From Oasisia sp. SBJ-2009 (Eukaryota > Annelida > Polychaeta > Sabellida > Siboglinidae), in the NCBI GenBank assembly GCA_964017155.1, contig OZ024855.1, forward strand, positions 2,928,491 through 2,992,490: DNA of 64,000 nucleotides. Direction: 5' to 3'. Positions 34,321 to 46,359 of the stretch are shown here, one piece after another. The notes beneath the pieces were generated by a model, which saw only the letters and a program-made list of their open reading frames with translations, made no database searches and had not been told where the DNA came from. The stretch's first letter is position 1, and every line of letters begins with the position of its first letter. The translations under genes and the position numbers were made by a program.

Positions 34321-35069
34321 GGAGAGATGTCACTCAGCCGGTACCATTTTGGATTTTGAACTGGTGGCGCACCAAGCGGCTGGGTGTCATGCGAGTTCGT
34401 AAGCAAACCGGCGTGCTTTCAGTCATTTGGTTAAAAAGCGATCGACTGCTCGTACGTTGACTTGGGGTGTGGGTGTGGGGGTGGTGGTGGGTGTGGACTT
34501 GTAAATATAAAAATTTGATATATTTATGCGCCAAATATATTGACTTTCAGTAATATATAATATTTTATGGTCATTTCACGGCTACATTATGATAGGATTC
34601 ATGAAATCTCAGATATGATCATTATGCCTGGTTCTTTCTTTACCATGTCCCCAGACAACCTCTCCCTGTCAGCTGAATATATGCTGCAGTCAATAATTAT
34701 GTCCATAGTCTGAAAGTGCATTTTAAAATGTGTTGAAATTTTCCGGTTATATATATACATCTTGATACATGTACTGCCTATGGACACACAACTGGTCCAT
34801 TGTAAATTTGAAAAGATGTATGTACAGTAAATTATGATGTAGCCCTAATTGTCTTTTTCTACTACTATCAATCTTTGTATTCTAGTCATATATTGATTGC
34901 ATTGGATAGATCGATTGATTGTCTGATTAGAAATTAACTCATTGTCTTGCGGGGCCACGAGGTGATTTGCCCACTTTGCACCGGCCATCGTATCATTTAC
35001 CTCGGGAGGGAGTTGAACCCTCGTACAAGACAATGAGGTAATTAATTTTTTTTGTTTTTTGTTTTTTCT
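34321..35069. other. unassigned sequence with one foldback
   Basis: At 34936-35037 CTCATTGTCTTG and CAAGACAATGAG form inverted ends about 100 bp apart. On the minus strand the interior contains GAGGGTTCAACTCCC, similar to a tRNA-type B box. No complete tRNA cloverleaf is apparent, and nothing else is recognised here. Confidence 0.4.
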
Positions 35070-35470
35070 CTCTTTTCACTGTCACCACTGCTGGCGTATT
35101 TTTTTGGTATTTTCTTTTTTCTTTTCTCCACTGTCACCACAACTGGCGTACTTTTTTGGTATTTTCTTTTTCTTTTCTCCACTGTCACCACAACTGGCGT
35201 ATTTTTTTGGTATTTTCTTTTTTCTTTTCTCCACTGTCACCACAACTGGCGTATTTTTTTTGTTTTTTGTTTTTTCTTTTCTCCACTGTCACCACAACTG
35301 GCGTATTTTTTTGGTATTTTCTTTTTCTTTTCTCCACTGTCACCACAACTGGCGTATTTTTTTGTATTTTTTTTTCTTTTCTCCACTGTCACCACAACTG
35401 GCGTATTTTTTTTCTTTTTTCTTTTGTCTTTTCTCCACTGTCACCACAAATGGCGTATTTTTTTTTCTTC
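35070..35470. repeat. about 52-bp tandem repeat, eight copies
   Basis: Each unit contains CACTGTCACCACAACTGGCG, then a T-rich stretch with variable run lengths (TTTTTTGGTATTTTCTTTTT). Length changes in the T runs shift the frame from unit to unit, so the Phe-rich frames are artefacts. Confidence 0.93.
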
Positions 35471-35790
35471 ACATTACAACAATGCAACAATGCAACAATA
35501 CAACATACACGCATAGGCACTGTACACGTCGTATACAAGCACTGCAAACAAGTGCATGCATGGCAATATCGTAGAAATACAAGAATGCATTAATTGTTGT
35601 GCAAGTGAAAGAAGAGACATTTAATGTCTCTATCGTAGTAGTGTTTCCAGTTCAAGACAAGTGCACTGAGTAAAGATGTGACTATGCTAGCAATGCAATA
35701 TAATATGTCCAAGGCAAAGTCATCTTTAAGACCGGTATGCTGTGACATCACAGCTTCATATGAATGTATACCATGTATACCAACACTTAA

Positions 35791-38700
35791 TTACTTATGC
35801 TTCAGTATTTGCAACTTTCTGGTCTTCTTTACCTTCTTTTGGATCAAAGCTCTGGTCTCAAACTTGAAATAATAATGTAGCCTGCAACGGATATAGCACC
35901 CCAAGATGGACTTGGCGAAGTCACCACTGTTGTGATGTTTACAGAAATGCAAGATCCTGAATGGAATGGTCTCCTGGAGTGTGACTACCAAAGTTGCCAT
36001 AAGTTTTGTTGCACACAACATTTTTGGCATGTGCTTCTGGAAGCCACTTTCTACCCGCTGCAAATACCTGGACAGACATGGTGATGGTACAATCAGAGAC
36101 CCAAATGCCGACTTGGTATCATGCTTATAAGCCTTGAAGTGACACAACAAATTTGATTCTTCAACAATTGAGCTGTTGCTGGTTAACTTGGACATGCAGT
36201 CTGGACATTTTGTTTCCAGTTTTATTTTCCTTACAATATATCCACCAATATAGTTTACGATATTTGTAACAGTAGAGGACAGTTGGAAATCTTCTATTAC
36301 GTCAACAAGTGCATTTGGCATTACATTACACACTTTTGTACGTTTACTTACTCTCTCATCGACATCAATATCGACATCAACATCTTTCTTTTTTTGACTT
36401 ATTGAACTTCTGCTCAAATCACTCAAAGATATCAGCAGCTCGTCCTTGTCATTCATACAGTTGGCACCATGGACAGGAGTCATGAACATGTTGGTGGAAA
36501 GGGCTCGGAACGCGAACTTGAACTCTCTGGACGACGGGTTCACGCGATGACCACCCCGGCCACGAACTTGTGAGAAAAAGTTCTCAATACAGTCCTGATT
36601 AATACGGCCAGTTAACAAGTACGTGAACGCCCCGTTCTTCACCAAATCCTGAAGAATGAGTTCCGTGGCATTCAGTGATTGCACAAGGGCCTGAAAGCAA
36701 GGCTGCTGTTTTTGTTTGTCCTTGGTCCTCCAAAGACTCACTTTATCACGGAATGCATGCAGCTTGTCGATGTCTTCATGTGCAGCTGTTAGTGGCTTGT
36801 TCACTTTATCCCCTTTGACGGATCGCACATTGAGGAAGTCGAAGACGTCGTTGACATCCTTAAGAAAGCACGCCGTCTCTGCCGCTTCCGCCGACATCCT
36901 GTCAAGCGCAACCAAGGTTTGTATGCCGGCATACACTGAGTGCGAGCAGACTTGAGCAGACAGATTGACCTGTAATGAAATATTTACATCAGAATTTCAT
37001 TCGTTTATAAACTATTACTATTAACGTGCGAATCAATTATGACTACCGGTAATGCTAAGTCATTATGGTAAAAGGTTTATATGTCCATGTAAACGTTAAA
37101 GACTGCAATATAATTACCAAATTACTATGAAATCATCTTTCAATGAGTCAATCAATCAGACATTGAAATGTATTTAAATACAAATACTTTTGAGGGATTC
37201 AAATACAAATACTTTTAAATGCAAATGTATTTAAATACAAATACTTTTGAAAAGTATTTCAAATACTTTTTCAAATACTTTTCATTTTCAGGATATATTA
37301 CTATATAGGTAAAAGAAACAAAACGAGATATCAAGCAGTTAATCTAGTTTATTGCTATTGTCTAAGTTGTCTGGTTACATTCAGTGGTCTAGTATCTATC
37401 TGGCTACTGCCCAGTGTCCAGTGTTCACTCTTGCCGAGTTCACTATTTCCCAGAGTTACACCGCAGAAACATCAGCTTCTGGAAAGTGTTGTCTGTGAGT
37501 CGGCATCTCTCTGGGCGAAACACCTTCCCAGCGATGCTGAAAAGCCTTTCAACTGTAGCCGAGGATGCAGGGATGCAAAGAAAGACTTTGCTAGTGCTGG
37601 ATATTTATTTTCATTCAGTTTCCTGAAACTGAGGGGATCTGTGTCTTCGGTCATGCATGGGCTCGTCAGGTAGTCATCGATGTAGGACTCGGTGCCGGTG
37701 GTGCTACTGACCGGATTTTCAGAAGTTTTCGAAGATACCACCTGACTTGAGAAGCCACCACCTTCTCTTAAGCCACAGGCTACAGGTGAAGCAAATATTT
37801 GAAACAATAGCTGGTCACCACATCTGGCAGTCACCAGGCAGTTCAGTTTCATTAACTGGACCATGAAAACACTGATAAGACAGTGCAAGGGAGTCTTGTT
37901 GTTGCTAACTACATCACAGTGACAACTGACAAGTGAGGCAGTGGCTTCTTGTAACAAGCCTTCTTATACAGTGGTCTCAAAGGTCCACTGCCTCAATGAC
38001 TGCTCATATGATGGCTTAATTGCCTTTACTAGGCTGTAATTCCTGAGTAAATTGCCACAAGACACAGTATGTACAGTTACTTGAGTTTTAATAATTCAAT
38101 CAAGAACTAATTAAAATTGCAATTAGTATACACATTTGAAAAAAGTATTTGAAAAAGTATTTGAAATATCAAATACTTTAGGAAAGTATTTAAATACAAA
38201 TACTTTCAATTCCTAAATGTCAAATACAAATACCTAAAAAAAAGTATTTAATTACTTTCAAATACAAATACAAATGTATTTGACCCCATGTCTGCAATCA
38301 ATATCAGATGGCATTTAGTCCCTAAATAAAACTTACGCGCATAGGAGTGAAGGGGGGCAGATAGATGTGTGAGTTCGTGAGCTTTGGAGCCAAACGGACT
38401 GGCAGTTGTAAGTCGTACTTATAGAACTCGTGTACATGACTCCACGAAGCAGTCTGCAAACAAGACCCTATATCGTTGATAAGACATTTCCCCCAATATT
38501 AAATGTAGAAATGTAAATATCTTCTCATACACGATTAGTGATAAAATACAACATAAAAATAAAAGTGATCACAACTCACAATATTACAACAAATCAGCAA
38601 ATAAAGTGAAAATGTTACATGGTTAAGGACATATGTCATTTACCTTCCAGTATGATGGTGATCCTTCTTAATTCAAATTATCACTTCAACTGTAATACTA

Positions 38701-40535
38701 AAGAAAAAGAACAAAACTAAAATGTTATCGCATATATTAAAACAACTGTTCAAACAAAATGTGATATTTGTAGAGCCGAGTTTTACTAATTACATTAAAT
38801 GTTACAGTGAATATAATTTGCTGAGAGCAATTCATAGAGTACTAGTATACATTTTAATATGCAGATAGACCTGCTATATATATATTCATTTGTCACTGAA
38901 AACGTGTGTTACTGTGCCAACTGCCAACACGAATATAGACAAATTCAAGGAGTTAAAAAAGAAAGGCTTAACGATAAGCCTGAGACCTACCTTGCCCTTG
39001 GTCCTTATATTCTTCAAGATATGAGGGACATCATGCACTGCATACATCCGTTTCTGCTTAAACTAGAACATGTGGAAATTCTACAATTTTGTTGTTGAAT
39101 GTTGATTATTATTTTTATATCCATGTGGTTGTTACGTTACTACTTAATAACATGTTTGCGAGGTTTAAATTTCTCAGTCATATGAAAAGTATATGTATAA
39201 AATAATATGTGACATTCAATTAAGTTAGACTTCCCATTTACCTCGAAGAACGGTGCACTCTGAGTCACTCCCAGACGTTGGTACAGAGATAGGTTACACG
39301 ATCCCTGATCGCACACGACAGCAGTTGGCGTCAGGCCTATGCCACACAGGGCATCCAGGATCGCAAACAGTGTAACCTAGATAACGATTGCCTAAATTAT
39401 TTATTATAATCAAATGGCCACAATTTTGAGAACAATTCGGACCTCCCGCCATTTTATAGCAAAATTTGTTTCAGGTGATTTCCAAGCTACTTGAGCAATC
39501 CGACTACTGACAATGTCACTTATGTATTTGCGACCATCATCATTACGAAGAAAGTGATTTTAGATTTTGCACTGCTTCTCAATCAACAAGCGTTTTCCAG
39601 TTCATGGCAAAAAAAGTTTGACCAAAAAATAAAAAATAAATTGCTGAACAATGTGTTCTTAACAAAAAAAAATTTGACAAATTTTGCACGGATTCTTTTT
39701 TCTATTATTTTGCTTGGAAATTGCTCAAAACATATAGAAATGTGAAGAACAAAACTTAAAACATTTTCTCAGTCCAAAATGTCACTTAAAAAAATTCTGA
39801 CAAAAATTAAAGCCATGCTAATTAAGTACAATTTTTTTAAACAATTTTGTTGTTGAAACATTTAATTGGTAATGGAGTGAGAAATGTTGGGGCCATCAGA
39901 AGTTTTAGTGCTTGCTATATTTCTAATGGTTATTTAATTGCAATTCCCAAAACTACCTGTAGGTCTTGAGCTGAGGCAGCGTTTTCACTGAAATAGTATG
40001 CAAGGGGTTGCTTCCAATTGCTAGCGAGCCCTCGCACCATGAATGCTAGTGCCTGGTTGCAGGCAGTTGGTCGGCGTTCAAGGATGTGTACGAGCCCATC
40101 TACTTCGTCATGATGTGGGTCATACTTCAGCTCCTTCTTGATACTCATCTCATCGAACGTGACGATACAGTGCTTAGCCAGGTCTGTCATTGAACGCGTT
40201 TTGATGCTCAACAGGCGAAATGTGTTTGTGTGTGTTTATGCCAGGACACACAGGAACACCTCGTACGAACCTGTGCAGTGATAACAATTCCTACATCTTT
40301 AGAATAAACAGAGAAGCAAATAACAAGATAATTTATAGGGGTTGATTATCCAACAGTCAATTTAAGGCGCTTCATATTACTAAATGGGAAATGACAAACA
40401 TATAGTTTGTTTACCAAATAAGTAGCCTTAACAAAGATCTGTGAAATGTGTGTCTGTGTACACAAAATTGTCTTTGTGAAGCCTGTAGCCAATACCAAAT
40501 AAAAGGTCATGTGATCTTATTAACAACAGCACATG

Positions 40536-40580
<45 letters not shown>

Positions 40581-42994
40581 CCAGGGTTGGGAAAAAATCA
40601 TGATTTTTTCGAATAAATCGAATATATCGGTTTTTTCGATTAAATCGGATTTTTTCGATTAAATTGATTTATTTGATTTTTTCAACATTCTTGACAATCA
40701 TAAGAAATAATATGTAATTCGGAAAATAAATAAAAGTGGAATATCATAATATACCCAATAGGCTGAACATTTCATTCTTAGCATTTCTAAAGAATTAAAT
40801 CAAAGTTGTTATGTACAAATTTAAACTTTATTTTAAAATACATACAGTTAAATCAACTGGTAATAGCACACAATGTAAGTATAAATTTAAGATAATCTGA
40901 AAAAATCGAAAAAATCAATATCTTGATTTTTTCAAGTTGATTAAATCAATGATTTAATCGATGATTTAATCAATTTGATTAAATCAATGCCAACCCTGAT
41001 ATGTTCATCTATACCTATTCAGCGTGCTAGTTGATGGCATCAGGAACAGCGAGCTGACAGTTCTGTACGCCTGCCGACTTTTGAAAAAAATACCGAGCGC
41101 TATGCCTTTGTCTTTCACAGTCCATCTGTGTCCTAAAATATGCAATCAGACACCTGCTCACCACAATGTTGCCAATTTAATTACATATATGCATTCATTA
41201 CATGCATTCCAAAATAGAGTGGATATGTGGTAAATCTTGTATTCAGTATTCAATACTAGCCTTTGTCCTTGCGGTTGCAGTTCTTCAACTGGCCATGGAA
41301 AAAATCAGCTGTTGTGGGTTTCATCCCAAGCTTCAATGCTGCATCAATAACCTGTTCAGCATTCAGGTCTGGAGGCGACTGGACGACTTTTTCCATCCCT
41401 TTAACATGTTGTTGGAGCTCAACGACTTTCTGCATTGAAGTGACAATATATATCACAATGCATGTACACTGTACATGTATATCGCCGACAAACAATCATT
41501 GTGCATAATTTGTATTAATATTTATCATATGCACATTTAAGTGATTTATACGTCATAGAAAACCTTTCGCTTAAATAGCTAGATTTTGTAATACTGTACC
41601 ATACTAATATCATGTTTTATTTCATATTTTCTTACAACATTCATTATGTGGATTAGTTTACGCATCACTTGTAATATATTACAAACCTATATCAATATAT
41701 ATCACTTGTAACAGACAGCCTCAGATCTTGTCACCGTCTCACCGAACTTACCTTTGCTATACAATCAAAGTCACTTGTGTCCATTGGGCAGGGGGTCGAT
41801 GTATCAGCGTTGTCTGTGCTGTAGTAACTGTGATCATGCTTGTGTGACTGCAAAATATAGCCAAAATGTTGGTTGCCATTTACAATATTTAGTGTCCAAA
41901 TGACATACAGCATTATTTCGGTGTTCTCACAAAAACGTTACAATTATTGAAACATACTAATGTTATCAGTTGATTATGTAAAACACATGTATAGCCCTTG
42001 CTGGACTAAGGTATAAAGGGGGTTGCACCAGTAGGCCTACCGGCGCCACCCCTCTTATACCTTAGTCCAGCCACGGCTATATGTATACTGTATGCCTGGT
42101 GATGTACTATCTAGTCAACTGTCTCAAGCAATTTACAACAATACAATCATCTGGTCTGACATGAATTTTACCAGGACTGAAGTTTCTTGCTCAACTACAT
42201 GCTCAGAAGATGAAGTTCTATCCTTGGGGGGCTTGCGTTCTTTCTGGCGATCTGATTGATTGCAGCTGAATACTGTGGGAACTGCATCCCATACCAGCTT
42301 GTCACGGCTGTTAGCATTCATGAACTGTGACTCGGTAAAGTGTTTAGAGCACATCCGGCAGTTGTTATAAAGATACCCGCAGTCTCGTTTTAACAGATCT
42401 TCCCTTCTAGAGTTTATAACCCATCTCTTACTCCTGAAATAAGAAAAAAGCATTGAATTACAGCCAGTATTACACCTTTATTGCTAATATTTTGCCAAGG
42501 CACCTATTCTATTATCTAGAATTTTGATACACCATGTACATTTACATGTACAAGACACAAGTAGGCCAGTCTGGATACATGATACAGTGTCAGTGATATT
42601 TACTCTTAGTTCAGCCCACCACAAGATCCGCTGGGGCATACTGTTAATTTATTGTCATTGATAACCCCTCCCCCCCCCACCCACGACAGTACTATTACTT
42701 GCCCCAACTACTACTAAACCCGTCCCAGCCATACGGAGTGTTTTGGTTTACATCACCAGCTGACATCCAGTCTGACACTGACTGGGGGGGGGGGGGGGGG
42801 GGGGCGTGTCGAGGCGTTGTATTTATGCATTTATGTGTGTTATGCATGGTATTTCTTTTTAGTTTGTATTGATTTAATGCCTACCTATCTTTATCTTTCG
42901 GGAATCTGAAGAATGAGAGCTCTGCGTTGACGCTTTTGTTGTTGCTGCAGCCAAACGCTGAGCAAAACGAACCGCCGTGCCTGGCGTACGCCAT
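35791..42994 (-). CDS. P-element/THAP9-like transposase gene, nine exons, intact frame
   Basis: Exons are 42994-42885, 42433-42172, 41847-41752, 41429-41261, 41132-41015, 40206-39957, 39376-39242, 38453-38337 and 36969-35791; together they give 811 residues with agreeing phases. Residues 1-92 are a THAP zinc finger: Cys11, Cys16, Cys65 and His68, ending in AVPTVF. A later segment (RWTVKDKGIALGIFFKSRQA) matches the P-element/THAP9 helix-turn-helix region. The RNase H-like core shows FDEMSIK (Asp270) and VVCDQGSCNLSLY (Asp358). WSHVHEFYKYDLQLPVRLAP and IYLPPFTPMR follow. The C-terminal exon has GRINQDCIENFFSQVRG, whose Glu548 is my candidate third acidic residue. Intron 4 appears to use a GC donor (AAAG|GCTAGT). 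The start of exon 6 (40206) is supported by phase but its acceptor is weak, and a short exon could be missing there. No terminal inverted repeats were found, so a domesticated THAP9-like gene and an old P-type transposon are both possible. Confidence 0.85.
37157..38294 (-). mobile_element. hAT-type transposon copy with 8-bp target duplication
   Basis: The element is flanked by CAATCAAT at 37149-37156 and 38295-38302. The left end starts CAGACATTGAAATGTATTT; the right end on the minus strand starts CAGACATGGGGTCAAATAC. Both ends carry many AAATACTTT-type subterminal repeats. A minus-strand frame (37957-37472) ends with DYLTSPCMTEDTDPLSF, then KLNENKYPALAKSFFASLHP, the hAT C-terminal dimerisation domain, with the usual W and other residues altered. 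The catalytic core is missing, so the copy is non-autonomous. It sits in the last intron of the P-element-like gene. Confidence 0.88.
38454..39241 (-). other. intron 7 of the P-element-like gene
   Basis: AT-rich, no bounded repeat and no exon recognised. The neighbouring introns at 39377-39956 and 40207-41014 are also AT-rich; the latter holds a (TA)n tract (40537-40577) and a MITE. Confidence 0.5.
40537..40577. repeat. (TA)n microsatellite
   Basis: About 40 bp of TA directly before the MITE at 40582. Confidence 0.9.
40582..40998. mobile_element. hAT-type MITE with 8-bp target duplication
   Basis: A 417-bp element starting CAGGGTTGGG and ending CCAACCCTG, flanked by ATATGTTC at 40574-40581 and 40999-41006. 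Both subterminal regions are rich in GATTAAATCGA-like motifs in inverted orientation. It has no coding capacity. The duplicated target ends 8 bp from exon 5 of the P-element-like gene, just inside its intron. Confidence 0.9.
41991..42080. repeat. 90-bp foldback inverted repeat
   Basis: ATAGCCCTTGCTGGACTAAG on the left pairs with CTTAGTCCAGCCACGGCTAT on the right, with two mismatches in 26 bp and about 36 bp between. It lies in intron 2 of the P-element-like gene and may be a tiny MITE. Confidence 0.8.
42784..42804. repeat. G homopolymer run
   Basis: About 20 consecutive G on the plus strand; a C run lies nearby at 42668-42679. A second G run occurs at about 45205-45222. Confidence 0.85.
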
Positions 42995-43133
42995 GTTGAT
43001 CTGACTTCTGCAACCCAGCCGCTTGGTTCGCTGCGGTCTATGTTTTAAAAATGGCGCCCAATGGAAAGCAGCGCTTGTGATTGGTCTTCCTTTAATTGTC
43101 TTTGGTATATGGGCTTAAGTTTCTACATCCGGG

Positions 43134-43711
43134 TAGCCTTACCCCAGATTAGGGTAAAGACGCTGATTGGCTCTCAGGCCTACTATGAAATAAAAATAAA
43201 AATAACGATATACATTTACAAGATAATAATATCACATGAAAAGTATTCAACATTGAACTTATATTAACGCAAAAGTAAGTAAAAATTCAAATTTACAGTT
43301 GTTGATAAAATAAGAATTACGGTAGGATTAACCAGTATCCGTGAGGTGGCAGCATTGTCTAGCCCCACACGGATAGCATACCAGTTAAACAAGGATACTT
43401 TTTTTTATCAAATAATTGTGTATTATAAAAACTATTCAGAATTAAACTTATATTAACACAAAATAAATAGAAATACAAATTTGCAGTTGTTTATAAAAAA
43501 AATATATATTACGGCAGTGTCCGTGAGGGGGCAGCATTGTATAGATCATGCGGATACCAAACAAAAGCCGTTAATGGGGCCAGACTGTCTTCTCGGCGTA
43601 GTTCCGCAGCCGACCGGCAGTCGGTTAAGCGAGACTATTAAGTCCCAGGCGGATATGAGGGGCTAACATGTACTGCCACTTCACGGAGCCTGGGTAATCG
43701 AGGCTATCCAT
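43134..43711 (+). mobile_element. MITE of the TAG(C/T)CTCG family, copy
   Basis: It begins TAGCCTTACCCCAGATTAG, then GACGCTGATTGGCTCTCAG. It contains GTATCCGTGAGGTGGCAGC and GTCGGTTAAGCGAGACTA (ending 43637), and the end GGAGCCTGGGTAATCGAGGC. The central AT-rich part closely matches the copy at 61508-62072. It starts about 140 bp upstream of the THAP gene start codon. Confidence 0.65.
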
Positions 43712-44182
43712 CAGCCGACAGCAGTCTCACAACTGTTCCCTTTTTATAAGATCAGATAGAAGTTTATTATGTGGCAAGTTTACAGTTGGACTGTGTAAGT
43801 ATATGCACAATAAAAAACACACACCACACAGTATCATATCATCAAACAACGGTAAGATATCTTATTAAAATAATCATTGGTAAATTCGTATGTCATAACA
43901 GTAAAGCATGTACATTAAAAACAATTAACTTAAAAAGTATTCTAAAATAGAATAAAAAGAGAGTAAAATTAAACTGTCTGTTAAAATACGTGAACACCAG
44001 TAACCGTTATGACAATGTTCTAAACACCACGGAATTAAACAGTTTTTATAGCGATCTGTTTTCGCCCTTGAAATTGGTAACCTGTTGCGCGACCTTGGGG
44101 TGTATGGGACATTTCGACCAGTAACAACGCTTTCAATGTGTGGTCACTTCATTTGAGCGAAATACGCTCTTCGCCCCAACAG

Positions 44183-44438
44183 TCTGGTACTACATCGGCG
44201 TCACAGTCGTCAGCCCCGTCGCGCGCCGTCCGGTCGACGTGGCCGTCTCCGAGTACACGCTGTGCGCCAACTACACGCGCCACGACCTCGCGATGACGCC
44301 GCACGAAGGGCGCGTGCCGCACGGCGCGAGGGGGCGCTACGTGTTCGTCGTCAGTCCCTGCGGACCGAAGAACTTCACGCTGTGTGAGCTGGAGGTGTAC
44401 CTCCCGCGGGGCGGCCCGTGCGCCTCCCACCGCAGCAG
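44183..44438 (+). CDS. F-type lectin exon 3-like (second lectin locus)
   Basis: After an acceptor CCAACAG| (phase 1) the exon encodes WYYIGVTVVSPVARRPVDVA, then VSEYTLCANYTRH, RGRYVFVVSP and the family terminus NFTLCELEVYLPRG. It aligns position by position with exon 3 of the lectin at 56311 (SEYSPCTNYYR, QGRYLFLIRPGG, LFLCEVEVYRRK). The frame is intact and GC-rich, which argues for selection. The donor at 44439 (AGCAG|GTGGGC) leaves phase 2, unlike the phase 1 of the other locus, so the 3' boundary or the next exon is uncertain. Its partner upstream exon at 33.7 kb looks damaged. Confidence 0.62.
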
Positions 44439-46264
44439 GTGGGCGTATGTCACGCCGTCACTCCTTCGCGCGTGTTCGTGTGGATCTCGTTGATTTCCTT
44501 TGCTTCACCCTCGCAAGTCTGGGGAGGTGTTTGACTGCTCTACATCCGGGGACTATTTCGCTAAGATAAAGAACTCTTAAGGAAAATTCGTCTGTAACTA
44601 AAATATGTTGTTAAATTAAATAATTTTTGCAAAACGAAAATATCTATTGCCATATTACCAAGGACACTATTTTCACGAGACAGCGGTGACGATGTCCCGC
44701 TGGCGTCTCGTGGTGTTGAGAGTTTTTAGGTAATCGACATCACTGTTATGGAACAAAATTGACTTTAAAGTGCAAAATCGAGTCTGAGAGCTCCTAACAA
44801 CGTTAATGAAATGGTTGCAAGTTCCCCTGCAAATTGAACTTCGGTGAATTATTCCCTATCATTGGTGATCGTTCACTTTCACGGTCAAAGTGACTTGTTC
44901 CTCCGTTGAGTCAGAACCACGTCACCATCACTGACAACAGGGAATACCTCATAAATGAATACTGCAAATAAGACGTGGTCAATTATTACGGAAATAATGC
45001 CTCCATTACAACCCGTCCAACGAGCGACGAGAGACAATGACGTGGTCCGTGTCGACATTTCCGCGGGAAGAAATTGTTATTGGGGAGCTAAGAAATGAAC
45101 TTCATCGTCACGTCTCCGCCGGCCGCCTCGACTCGACTTATGACAGATATAGGAAGGCAGCGGTGGCGGTTGGCGGTGGTTGTGTCCATGCACATATATA
45201 TTGAGGGGGGGGGGGGGGGGGAGGGTATAAACACAGTTCAACCCTGCATGTCAGCAACTCTCCCCGACTAGCGAGGATGATCTACATGGTGTTTATTTGC
45301 GCACATTGCTTTGGGATTGCGTCGTACACATATTTAATCCACATCATCCACTGCTGTGACGTGTAGGAAGTAACTGAGGAATAGTCAGCATCGGGTGCTA
45401 CGTCACATGTGTACACGTTGACGCTTACGTTTATTTGGAACTGAACTATTTGGTCGTGAAGCGTTTTTGTTTCAATGCGTCACCCGCCCCTGTCCACAAA
45501 GACACCGATAACATAAAAGTTCGCTCTAACTGGACGAAAGGAATCGAACATGACATCGTGAGAGCATAGACAGATACCAGAAAGCCACAACTTTAACGAG
45601 GTAGGCTCTGTGCTAATAATTACTAAAGATCTTTCAACAAGTTAATTTGATATATTATTTTAAAGTGTAGTGGACTAATACAGTAATGCACAAATCGAAG
45701 CATTTGATATAAGGATCGTTAAATACACGTATCGTTGGATGTTACTTAATATGATCTGGTGTCACTCTGTTGTTCCTGATTATCATACAGTGCACTGTAT
45801 CGAGTGATGGACAGACCGTGTACATACGTTGTATTACATACTGATCACCAGAGGGCGCAACAGGTACAACGACTCTTCACACTTCGCTCGGCTGCCTGAA
45901 TTTATAGCTATACACAAAATTAAAAGTAGAAAATGACACAAAAAATAAGACAAATTGTCATTTATGTTTATTTTCTATGTGACGTGGCGTATGCAGTTTA
46001 TTTTGAATAGTTTATAGTACAGTATTATCTGATAACAAGGGTATACACTGTCCTTTTGTACTTTTTTTATTTCAAATTCGGCTTGAGAGCCTATCATCGT
46101 CTCTACCCTATCTAGGGGTAAGGCCCTCTGGCGGTCACATACACAGAGCCGTTTTCTCCCAGGTCCAGTCATGTTTCAAAATGACTGCCAACTTCCTTGG
46201 GTGACCGAGGCTACTGAAGATGGGCTCGACCGTTCTCGGATGGAACATACCCTATAGGCACTCT
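44439..46264. other. intergenic, one MITE copy
   Basis: A G run lies at about 45205-45222 and a reversed TAGCCTCG-family MITE at about 45886-46214 (CATCGTCTCTACCCTATC, ending GTGACCGAGGCTA). No gene is recognised in the remaining sequence. Confidence 0.5.
45886..46214 (-). mobile_element. MITE of the TAG(C/T)CTCG family, copy
   Basis: On the minus strand it starts TAGCCTCGGTCACCCAAGG and contains TAGGGTAGAGACGATGATAG and AAAGTACAAAAGGACAGTGT. It is a shorter, more diverged copy. Confidence 0.55.
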
Positions 46265-46267
46265 CTA

Positions 46268-46314
46268 ATATACGCGGGGAAAGGTTATTACTTACTTGCT
46301 TACGTCCTTATTTT

Positions 46315-46359
<45 letters not shown>

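Noticed and set aside
35052..35593. Phe/Ser-rich frames
   Set aside because: Read-through of the T-rich 52-bp tandem repeat.
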